Shown here: positions 1-5,793 of the stretch, piece after piece
Layout of the letters: each line of letters opens with the position of its first letter
Numbering within the stretch: the stretch's first letter is position 1
DNA from: Nitrospirota bacterium
GTDB taxonomy: Bacteria; Nitrospirota; CAKKRA01; 9FT-COMBO-42-15
DNA: 5,896 bases
Reading direction: 5' to 3'
Assembly (NCBI GenBank): GCA_023248415.1
Contig: JAHFEP010000189.1
Location: 1-5,896 of the forward strand
Program-made: the position numbers and the translations under genes
The notes under the pieces: generated by a model
Seen by the model: the letters and a program-made list of their open reading frames with translations, nothing else
Databases searched by the model: none
What the model was told of the DNA's origin: nothing

Positions 1-24
1 AGCAATATCCTCTGCTCTGATAGA

Positions 25-2142
25 TTATTCACCTTCCCTCTCCTCCTCTTCCTCCCCTAATATGAAGAATCTATTTTTCACTCTATCAAAGTCAATTATT
101 GCAACCTTTCCTACTGACAGCTCAATCTTTTCGTCAAAGGTATACTCAAAAATACCATCCTCTTTAGAATCCCTCATCCTGATGTTTATATCATAAGCGC
201 CTGGTGATATGAGTATCTCCTCATAGGCAAATGTTGAGCCGTCCCTTCTCAGGCCTGTAGGATAATAGGTCTTTGATAATATCCTTTTACCGCCTAAATC
301 TATCTCCACATAAGTCGGGAGTCTCTCCCTTCCATACTCCATTCTCATCTGCTGGAATTGCGACTGTGTCTTTTGCATATGCTTAAGCTTGCTTTCTGTA
401 TCCTTTTTAGTTAATTCCTTGCCCTCTGTTGCAAATTTACCCGGCCTTTTTAAGGTAAACTTTATTAAGGAGATGTCTTTGCTGTACATTGAATATGTAG
501 GTTTTGTAAAAAGAAAAAAGAGAATGGCAGTAAGTATTAATAGAGCAGAGACTGCAGAAAATGCGATTGTCTTCTTATATCCCTTCTCCTGCAAGGGCTC
601 TATAAGATTGTAATACCTGTGCTTTGCCTTGTCTTTAAGCTCATTGCGGAAAATAGCTACCTCCTTTAATAGCTCCCTGCCCCGAAGCGGTGATAACCAG
701 TATGCGCGGATACGTGAGTAATCAAACCCCTCATTTGACATCAAAACAGGCGCCCTCTCTCCTGCTAATCTTTGCTGCGCCCATTTAGATCCCTCACGGT
801 AGTAACATTCTTTTATCTGGCATCCGCATATAAATACACCGTCTGCACCTGATTTTAGGGCATATTCAATCATGGAGTGATTGAGCATGCCCACGCATGG
901 AAATATGATAACAGGCACATCAGGCATATCTTTAAGGCTTCTGCCTTCACTGTTAATCAATTCATTTATCTTAATGCTGTTTTCACAGACAAAACCTATT
1001 ATCATCTGTGTTCCATTCTGCTTACGAACATGGCTTAAGAGTTCTGATATCTCCTTTTCTATCTGCTCCCGTGTTTTGTTCGGCATATCAGTAACATTGG
1101 AATTGCAAGAACCTACGCAGATGCCGCAGCTTGCGCACCTGTTTGCCATCACCTCTGCCTGCAGGAGATAAGGCCTGCTGTCCCTTCTTGGGACCATTCG
1201 TATAGCCTCATAAGGACAGTCTTTATGGCATTGTTCGCATCCTACGCAACTCTCTGTTATCTGAACAGGCTGCTGCCTTTTTAACCTGCCCACCCATGGC
1301 AATACAAACAAAAGCAATGTGCCTCCAACTGATGTAATCCAGAAGGCGCTCTTTGGAAGAAAAGATGATAGGGGATAGATAAATAAATAGAGCCAGTCAA
1401 AGGGTGTATTAATCGGCATCCTCTCCATATCTGCTGGTGGTGCGCTTGTAGCCGGGGAAATAATAGATAATATTAGAAGTACAAGCAATAAAGCAGCAGC
1501 AAGCGCCTTCGGCGGTTTTATTCCGGGACGCGCATTTCTTGATATATGTATGGCTATCAGTATACCTATAACAATAAATGATATTGCAAGATGGCCGAGG
1601 AGAAGGACAAAGAATATCATCATGTCCACTGCAGCATTGCTAAGGAATGACCTTTGCGGAGGTTCAACAAAGATAGGGATATCATTAAGCAATTGGGCAG
1701 TCTTAATAGCAATTACCTGTGCCCTCTCATCCCAGATAAGAAAATATCCTGTAATTCCGATGCCGATAGAGACTGTTAGGAGGGCCATACCAGAGCCCCA
1801 TGACAGCCACCGCCATTGACGGTATCTGCCGAGAAGAAATTCCCTTAACAGATGAATAGCCATGAACAGGACAAACCCGTCAGAGGCATAGCGGTGTATG
1901 CTCCTCATGATGCCGCCTAAATACCACTGATTGACAGTAAGATACTGAACTGTCTCATAGGGACTGCTTGTCCTGTAAAATAAAAATAAATAGATGCCGC
2001 TTATGGTTATCAGCATCAGGAAAAAAAAGCATATTGTCCCTAACCAGTAGAGCGGATTGTATTCCTGTGTAAATACCATGTCTCCTAATCTATCAAAAGT
2101 ATATACAATCCTCCGCCTGACAGAGAGACCTTGATAACCCAT
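25..2142 (-). CDS. Cytochrome b / 2x[4Fe-4S] ferredoxin / MvhD-like fusion with extracytoplasmic C-terminal domain
   Basis: This 705-residue multidomain redox membrane protein reads in order as follows. Residues 1-205 are a cytochrome b N-terminal domain with four helices (about 33-56, 84-104, 117-137, 175-199) and the heme b ligands H83/H97 and H184/H199. Residues 206-290 hold two more helices, a reduced C-terminal cytochrome b part with TPFDWLYLF where PEWY would be expected. Residues 299-346 are a bacterial-type ferredoxin with C299, C302, C305, C309 and C336, C339, C342, C346, enough for two [4Fe-4S] clusters. Residues 380-460 resemble MvhD/FlpD (hydrogenase delta subunit), with C386, C416 and C439-x-C441-x4-C446 followed by YYREG. 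A transmembrane helix at 525-546 leads to a domain of about 155 residues with a very acidic end. Six helices before the ferredoxin place the iron-sulfur domains in the cytoplasm and the last domain outside. The protein probably links quinone/quinol with iron-sulfur electron carriers; the partner and direction are unknown. It is the last gene before the left edge and probably belongs to the oxidase operon. Confidence 0.9.
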   Translation of the reverse strand: MGYQGLSVRRRIVYTFDRLGDMVFTQEYNPLYWLGTICFFFLMLITISGIYLFLFYRTSSPYETVQYLTVNQWYLGGIMRSIHRYASDGFVLFMAIHLLREFLLGRYRQWRWLSWGSGMALLTVSIGIGITGYFLIWDERAQVIAIKTAQLLNDIPIFVEPPQRSFLSNAAVDMMIFFVLLLGHLAISFIVIGILIAIHISRNARPGIKPPKALAAALLLVLLILSIISPATSAPPADMERMPINTPFDWLYLFIYPLSSFLPKSAFWITSVGGTLLLFVLPWVGRLKRQQPVQITESCVGCEQCHKDCPYEAIRMVPRRDSRPYLLQAEVMANRCASCGICVGSCNSNVTDMPNKTREQIEKEISELLSHVRKQNGTQMIIGFVCENSIKINELINSEGRSLKDMPDVPVIIFPCVGMLNHSMIEYALKSGADGVFICGCQIKECYYREGSKWAQQRLAGERAPVLMSNEGFDYSRIRAYWLSPLRGRELLKEVAIFRNELKDKAKHRYYNLIEPLQEKGYKKTIAFSAVSALLILTAILFFLFTKPTYSMYSKDISLIKFTLKRPGKFATEGKELTKKDTESKLKHMQKTQSQFQQMRMEYGRERLPTYVEIDLGGKRILSKTYYPTGLRRDGSTFAYEEILISPGAYDINIRMRDSKEDGIFEYTFDEKIELSVGKVAIIDFDRVKNRFFILGEEEEEREGE

Positions 2143-2148
2143 TATCTA

Positions 2149-2159
2149 CCTTCCTCCCC
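2149..2159 (-). promoter_or_regulatory. Ribosome binding site for the cytochrome b fusion gene
   Basis: The minus strand reads GGGGAGGAAGG, six bases before the ATG at 2140-2142, in the 30-base gap after the SCO gene. It is a strong purine-rich site and fixes the start of the long frame. Confidence 0.65.
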
Positions 2160-2172
2160 ATGATATCATTCT

Positions 2173-3030
2173 TTAAGATATTCTAAATATTCTAAAAGCA
2201 AGGCTTGTAAACCTTACAGCAAGAGATGATATCTCCTTCCACCACATAAATATGATTGGAACGATAAAACATAAAATAGTTAATAATATATAACCTATAA
2301 GATAATAATAATTAAGCTTGTACGTGCCGCTCGCAGGGTCGTAATCAGAGCATATTAGTTTCAGCCTGTTTATTAAAAGGGTAAAATTCAATATGTCGTC
2401 AGCATTAACATTGCTTGACAATGCCCCTTTTAATGACTCAATTAATTCCTTATCCGTTCTGTCATTATCACCTGTCCCGTAGAATACATTCTTATATATT
2501 TTGCCTTTTGAGTCCATGACAGAAATCATATTTATATGGTCAAAGCCGTCCTTTGTCTTCTGGTAAGAAAACCCAAATTCCTCTGTAAGCCTCTCTATAG
2601 TTTTCTTATCTCCTGTTGCAAATCTCCAGTACCTGAAATCATTGGTAAAGTTCCCGCCGTATTCCTTCATCCTCTTAACAGTATCCTTTTCATAATCAAA
2701 GGATACTGTTATAATATGGACATTCTGTCCAAGCTCCCTGGTCATATCATCCCTAATTCCGGCAAGAATCGCAGTGCTTATATGGCAGACATGCGAGCAA
2801 TTGGTGTAAATAAAGTTGATTATAAGCGGCTTACCAACATACTCGCTTAAACTAAATCTATTGCCGTCCTGATCTAATAAGCTGTGGTCTCCGGGCTTTT
2901 TTCCGATTGACTCGTTAGCGGTTATTATCAGCTCTGTCTGTTTTATCCTATCCTGTGAGGTTACATTTGCAGAAGAATTATTGGTGAGCAAAAGGAATGC
3001 GGTTATAAGAAATGATAGTGCCTTTTTCAT
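2173..3030 (-). CDS. SCO1/SenC family copper chaperone with C-terminal membrane anchor
   Basis: This 285-residue thioredoxin-fold protein is predicted to act outside the cytoplasm in building the CuA and possibly CuB sites. Residues 1-21 form a Sec signal (MKK, hydrophobic core, then NSSA-NV), which may be cleaved or kept as an anchor. The SCO domain spans about 45-205: the copper-binding C78-SHV-C82 motif follows INFIYTN, and the third ligand H165 lies in GFDHINM. All three copper ligands are intact. After the domain comes a linker with CSDYDPASGTYKLNY (227-241), a transmembrane helix at about 242-263, and a basic C-terminal tail. Classical SCO1 proteins lack this second helix; similar C-terminal anchors occur in SCO proteins of caa3/ba3-type oxidase clusters. 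The ribosome site is weak (AAGGCAG at an extended distance), and the start lies 7 bases after the ctaB stop, so translation may be coupled to ctaB. Confidence 0.93.
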   Translation of the reverse strand: MKKALSFLITAFLLLTNNSSANVTSQDRIKQTELIITANESIGKKPGDHSLLDQDGNRFSLSEYVGKPLIINFIYTNCSHVCHISTAILAGIRDDMTRELGQNVHIITVSFDYEKDTVKRMKEYGGNFTNDFRYWRFATGDKKTIERLTEEFGFSYQKTKDGFDHINMISVMDSKGKIYKNVFYGTGDNDRTDKELIESLKGALSSNVNADDILNFTLLINRLKLICSDYDPASGTYKLNYYYLIGYILLTILCFIVPIIFMWWKEISSLAVRFTSLAFRIFRIS

Positions 3031-3037
3031 CTTTAAA

Positions 3038-3898
3038 CTACTGCCTTATGCCTGTATCAAGGATTACTGCTGATAAGATTACAAAGAGATAAATCATTGA
3101 TGCCTTAAAATTTTTCCAGGCAGTATCTTTAGAGAGGTCGCGAAGAAGCTGGATATTCCTAACAATAAAAAAGACACCCATAGCTATAGCAATAACAAGG
3201 TATAATCTTCCAAGATTGCCAAAAAATGCCGGAAGCAGCGAGGAAATAACAAGGAAGATGGTATTTAACAGGATAAGAATGGCGGTTTTTTTATCTCCAA
3301 TAACTACAGGAAGCATTGGCACACCTGCGTTCTTATAATCTTCCTTATGGAACATTGCAAAGCTCCAGAAGTGCGAGGGCGTCCAGAAAAACAATATTAC
3401 TGCTAAAAGTATAGGCGGCAGGCATAATTCAGGCCTTTCAGATGCGCCGCCTGCAAGCGCTGCAAAGCTTCCTGCAAGGCCTCCAATAATTATATTTGTC
3501 CAGCTGCGTCTCTTAAGCCACATAGTATAAATTACAACATATACAAAGGCGCCAAGGAACAAGTGTATTGCAACAAGAAAATTCAGTGCAAGAAAAGAGA
3601 GCGCTATAGAAAATATCAGCAGAAGGCTTGCAGACAAGAGTGCATAAACAGGATTTATATCTCCAAAAGGGATAGGACGGGCTGTTGTACGTTTCATAAC
3701 CCTGTCTATATCCATGTCAAAATAGTGATTGTAGGCGCTGGCGCCTGAAGCTGCCATCATTGTTGCCAATATCAGAAGCGCCATCTTATAGACAGAAATA
3801 TCACTCCCCTGAGCTGCTATTGACCCCACAATAGCAGTAAAGGTAATCAAAACACATATCCTGAGCTTAAACAAAGGCAGATATTTTCTGAGTTCCAT
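3038..3898 (-). CDS. ctaB: Protoheme IX farnesyltransferase (heme O synthase)
   Basis: This 286-residue UbiA-superfamily prenyltransferase transfers a farnesyl group from farnesyl diphosphate to heme B, giving heme O for the high-spin site (and, after CtaA, heme A). The first Asp-rich motif is N57-HYF-D61-MDI-D65, followed by RTTARPIP (residues 70-77), the CtaB/CyoE signature near the Mg-diphosphate site. The second conserved region is FWTPSHFWSFA (171-181) with EDYKNAGVPMLPVV (186-199), also typical of heme O synthases rather than ubiquinone or chlorophyll prenyltransferases. About nine hydrophobic segments are present and the length is normal for the family. The ATG is preceded by AGGGGGGT with only a two-base gap, a close but plausible ribosome site. 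The gene follows the small subunit gene after a 108-base gap holding a hairpin, and the SCO gene starts 7 bases downstream. No ctaA is in the window, so whether the final cofactor is heme O or A is open. Confidence 0.95.
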   Translation of the reverse strand: MELRKYLPLFKLRICVLITFTAIVGSIAAQGSDISVYKMALLILATMMAASGASAYNHYFDMDIDRVMKRTTARPIPFGDINPVYALLSASLLLIFSIALSFLALNFLVAIHLFLGAFVYVVIYTMWLKRRSWTNIIIGGLAGSFAALAGGASERPELCLPPILLAVILFFWTPSHFWSFAMFHKEDYKNAGVPMLPVVIGDKKTAILILLNTIFLVISSLLPAFFGNLGRLYLVIAIAMGVFFIVRNIQLLRDLSKDTAWKNFKASMIYLFVILSAVILDTGIRQ

Positions 3899-3919
3899 AT
3901 ACCCCCCTGCGCTAACTTA

Positions 3920-3979
3920 TAATCCCTTTTGCGGGGGCGGGTTTCAAACCCGCCCCTACTTGAACCCGCAATAGGATTA
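3920..3979. repeat. REP-like GC-rich palindrome inside a ~60-nt imperfect inverted repeat
   Basis: The core 3934-3956 is a perfect palindrome: GGGGCGGGTTT, a central C, then AAACCCGCCCC. Outer arms extend it: TTGCGGG (3929-3935) pairs with CCCGCAA (3965-3971), and TAATCC (3920-3925) pairs with GGATTA (3974-3979), leaving a one-sided bulge of about 8 bases at 3957-3964. On the minus strand the hairpin is preceded directly by GTAG (3956-3959), the tetranucleotide found beside many REP hairpins mobilised by RAYT (TnpA-REP) transposases. The run of G and C contrasts with the AT-rich surroundings. No T-run follows on the minus strand, so a classical terminator is unlikely, but the stem could still shape mRNA stability between the upstream complex genes and ctaB. 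The structure is seen directly; the REP or mobile origin is inferred. Confidence 0.7.
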
Positions 3980-4006
3980 TTCTTGCTTGCTAAAATATAA
4001 CCTCTT

Positions 4007-4135
4007 TCATCCGACAATCCATATCATAGACAACCACTTCCAGTTCAGGAAATAGAACAGAACAAAGAGGGTAAAAAAGATCAACCCAATAACAAATGTC
4101 CCAGGTGCTGGAAACGAATCATGCTTTTCTTCCAT
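4007..4135 (-). CDS. Small single-helix membrane protein, probable oxidase subunit IIa-like
   Basis: This short gene encodes 42 residues from ATG at 4133-4135 to TGA at 4007-4009. The protein starts with a charged MEEKHDSFPAPGT segment and continues with one hydrophobic helix from about residue 13 to 31 (FVIGLIFFTLFVLFYFL), followed by NWKWLSMIWIVG. The charged MEEK start, a proline/glycine before the helix, and the very small size resemble the subunit IIa proteins of ba3-type oxidases, which supply the helix missing from subunit II and pack on the complex. It has no metal-binding or catalytic residues. It lies directly after subunit I, has a consensus AGGAGG site, and keeps the same direction as the rest of the cluster. 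The subunit IIa assignment is inferred from size, topology and context. It could equally be a lineage-specific accessory peptide of the complex. Confidence 0.75.
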   Translation of the reverse strand: MEEKHDSFPAPGTFVIGLIFFTLFVLFYFLNWKWLSMIWIVG

Positions 4136-4140
4136 AAGAA

Positions 4141-4148
4141 AACCTCCT
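4141..4148 (-). promoter_or_regulatory. Consensus Shine-Dalgarno site for the small membrane gene
   Basis: The minus strand reads AGGAGGTT, five bases before the ATG at 4133-4135. This near-perfect ribosome binding site is the main reason to accept the 42-codon frame as a real gene. Confidence 0.75.
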
Positions 4149-4228
4149 CTTACTTTTAATTGATGAGTTGTGGCGTTCTGAGTTATGGAGTTAAGCTCCT
4201 AAACTCTTTAACTCTCCAGTTCATTTGA
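4149..4228. repeat. Intergenic stretch with repeated GAGTT/AACTC words and a weak hairpin
   Basis: The gap between subunit I and the small gene contains several copies of GAGTT (around 4165, 4180 and 4188) and its complement AACTC (around 4202 and 4210). The segments TGGAGTTAA (4186-4194) and TTAACTCTCCA (4208-4218) can pair with a two-base bulge. There is no T-run after the stem on the minus strand, so it does not look like an intrinsic terminator. It may be a degenerate dispersed repeat or chance low complexity. Confidence 0.3.
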
Positions 4229-5764
4229 TTATAGAAGCTTTGCCTCATTCACAGCCATTTTTCTGCCAAAGAATACTGAAAGCACAGATACGAGAACATA
4301 TATTGCCCCGCCTGTAACAGCTAACATTGCACCAATGGCTGCTACTGTTGTGAAAAGGATAACAGTGGGGTCAAAGGAAAATGGAATAATTGAAACTGCA
4401 AAAGTAACATCCCAGTGCCTTCTTGGCGAACCAAGTGTGCCAGCAGCTCCCATCCCAAGGGACATTAATACTATGCCGATACCGAATATATACGGCTGGA
4501 TTGTAGCCAATTTCTTACCTATAAGCTCCCTTCTGAATATAAGCGGGATAACATAGTATGTCAGACCCATAAATGCAAGTGTGGTTCCGCCGACAACAGT
4601 TCCATGAAAATGTCCTGTCATTGCCCATGTATTGTGCGACTTAATGGCCAACTGCTCTGTGCCGTATGCCACGCCTGTTATTCCGCCAATAAAACCAAAA
4701 ATAAAGAGCGAGAATATCAGGGCCGGGAAACCAGGCTGACCCCATGGCGCCTTTGTAAGCCACTCAAACAGCCCCTTTGTATATCCTTTTTTACGCTGTG
4801 CAACCTCAAGCGCCATTGGAATTGCAAGGGCGTGAATCATGCTAGCAAGCACAGCCAGATACATAAAATAAGATGTATTTGCAATTTTATGAGCTGAACT
4901 CAATGTCGGGTCTGTAAGGAGATGATGCTCAGATGCCAGGTTTATAAAAAGGATATAAAGAACAAAGGCTGTCCTGCATATCTTCTCATTAACAGGCTTT
5001 GCGCCAACAGTCAGCACCCCTAACAGATACCAGATAGAGACCATTGCAGTAACATTAATCTGTTGGGAAGCGTGTCCCAGACCCCAGAATATCAGCCTGT
5101 ACATTCCAGCATCCAGATTTTTTATTAAACCGAGAGACCAGAGGAATGTTGGTATATAGATTATTGCACCGGCTGAAAGTGTAAAGACTGCTATTATGGC
5201 TGCCGCAGCCAGACCAAATGTTACAAGCGGCACAGAGCCTTCAAAGGTCTTCTCTGCCCTTGCTATTGCCCATGTTGCAAAAAAGATGCCGCACCCTATC
5301 AATGCGCCAACAGCAAAAAGGATTATCCCAAGGTAATAAAGTGGATGCGCCATTAACGGTACATAAGATGTAAACATAACATCTGCCTTGCCAGTGAATA
5401 CCATCCAATCAACCATAACTGCTCCGACAAGCATCAGAAGATAAGCCAGCCAGCCAAGCTTCGGCACAGCAAGCCGCACATTAAGCAGAACCGATGAACC
5501 AAAATACAGGCCTGCGATTTCAAAAAATACTATCCAGAAAATCAGCATATTGAGGCCGTGTGCTGTTAATGCCCTGTAAAACCACTCTGCTGAAAGAAGA
5601 TGGACTGCAGGCCAACGTGTTAAGGCAACTAAGAGCGCCATTATCCCGCCTATAAGAATAAAGACCACCGCTGTTACTGCATTTATCCACATTAGATTCT
5701 GGGTGGACTTAAAAACCTTTTTCCCTGTTATAGGGCAGGTTCTAAACTCTGCTGCATTTGTCAT
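4229..5764 (-). CDS. Heme-copper oxidase superfamily subunit I (B-type-like; lacks the active-site Tyr, possible NO reductase)
   Basis: This is a 511-residue polytopic membrane protein with about 12 or more hydrophobic segments, the catalytic subunit of a heme-copper oxidase superfamily enzyme. All metal ligands can be assigned: H69 in AHGLNML (low-spin heme), H231 in GLGHASQQ (CuB), H280/H281 in SEHHLLTDP (CuB), and H385 and H387 in GHFH (high-spin and low-spin hemes). The HH-x-x-T-D-P and SHNTW-x-x-x-GHFH patterns resemble B-family (ba3-type) oxidases and their relatives more than the aa3 type. The oddity is helix VI: canonical oxidases have GHPEVY, with a Tyr four residues after the His that cross-links to it, whereas here that residue is Q235 and no Tyr lies nearby. 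Loss of this Tyr is typical of nitric oxide reductase branches of the superfamily, some of which use a CuA subunit II as found here. I therefore cannot decide between O2 and NO reductase. The start ATG follows a good AAGGGGGT site, and the length is complete for the family. Automated annotation may call it cytochrome c oxidase or cbb3-type subunit I. Confidence 0.9.
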   Translation of the reverse strand: MTNAAEFRTCPITGKKVFKSTQNLMWINAVTAVVFILIGGIMALLVALTRWPAVHLLSAEWFYRALTAHGLNMLIFWIVFFEIAGLYFGSSVLLNVRLAVPKLGWLAYLLMLVGAVMVDWMVFTGKADVMFTSYVPLMAHPLYYLGIILFAVGALIGCGIFFATWAIARAEKTFEGSVPLVTFGLAAAAIIAVFTLSAGAIIYIPTFLWSLGLIKNLDAGMYRLIFWGLGHASQQINVTAMVSIWYLLGVLTVGAKPVNEKICRTAFVLYILFINLASEHHLLTDPTLSSAHKIANTSYFMYLAVLASMIHALAIPMALEVAQRKKGYTKGLFEWLTKAPWGQPGFPALIFSLFIFGFIGGITGVAYGTEQLAIKSHNTWAMTGHFHGTVVGGTTLAFMGLTYYVIPLIFRRELIGKKLATIQPYIFGIGIVLMSLGMGAAGTLGSPRRHWDVTFAVSIIPFSFDPTVILFTTVAAIGAMLAVTGGAIYVLVSVLSVFFGRKMAVNEAKLL

Positions 5765-5770
5765 TATTAT

Positions 5771-5778
5771 ACCCCCTT
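5771..5778 (-). promoter_or_regulatory. Ribosome binding site for the subunit I gene
   Basis: On the minus strand the sequence reads AAGGGGGT, six bases before the ATG at 5762-5764. It is a strong purine-rich Shine-Dalgarno site in the short gap after subunit II, and it supports the chosen start. Confidence 0.6.
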
Positions 5779-5793
5779 TTTTTTAAGACTAAA

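Noticed and set aside
1..24. Start of a further minus-strand gene at the left edge
   Set aside because: Only 24 bases remain after the stop codon; a possible AGAGG is visible, but no ATG or supportable start lies in the window.
389..613. Plus-strand open frame of 74 codons
   Set aside because: It lies wholly opposite the conserved cytochrome b fusion gene, has no recognisable domain and no clear ribosome site; it is a shadow frame.
881..1171. Plus-strand open frame of 96 codons
   Set aside because: It is antisense to the ferredoxin and MvhD-like part of the fusion gene, whose cysteine motifs are clearly conserved on the other strand.
2536..2850. Plus-strand open frame of 104 codons
   Set aside because: It is antisense to the SCO domain including the CxxxC and His motifs; no family resemblance was seen.
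3934..3956. Palindrome as an intrinsic terminator
   Set aside because: The stem is strong, but neither strand has a run of T directly after it, and the same-direction gene ctaB follows closely.
4228..4236. TATAAT-like -10 box at the end of the subunit I gene (minus strand)
   Set aside because: The match overlaps the stop codon of subunit I, and no convincing -35 element at the right distance was seen; it is probably chance in AT-rich sequence.
4604..4897. Plus-strand open frame of 97 codons with many Cys and His
   Set aside because: It is antisense to subunit I across the helix VIII-X region with the GHFH motif; the Cys/His content comes from the complement of that gene and shows no zinc-finger spacing.
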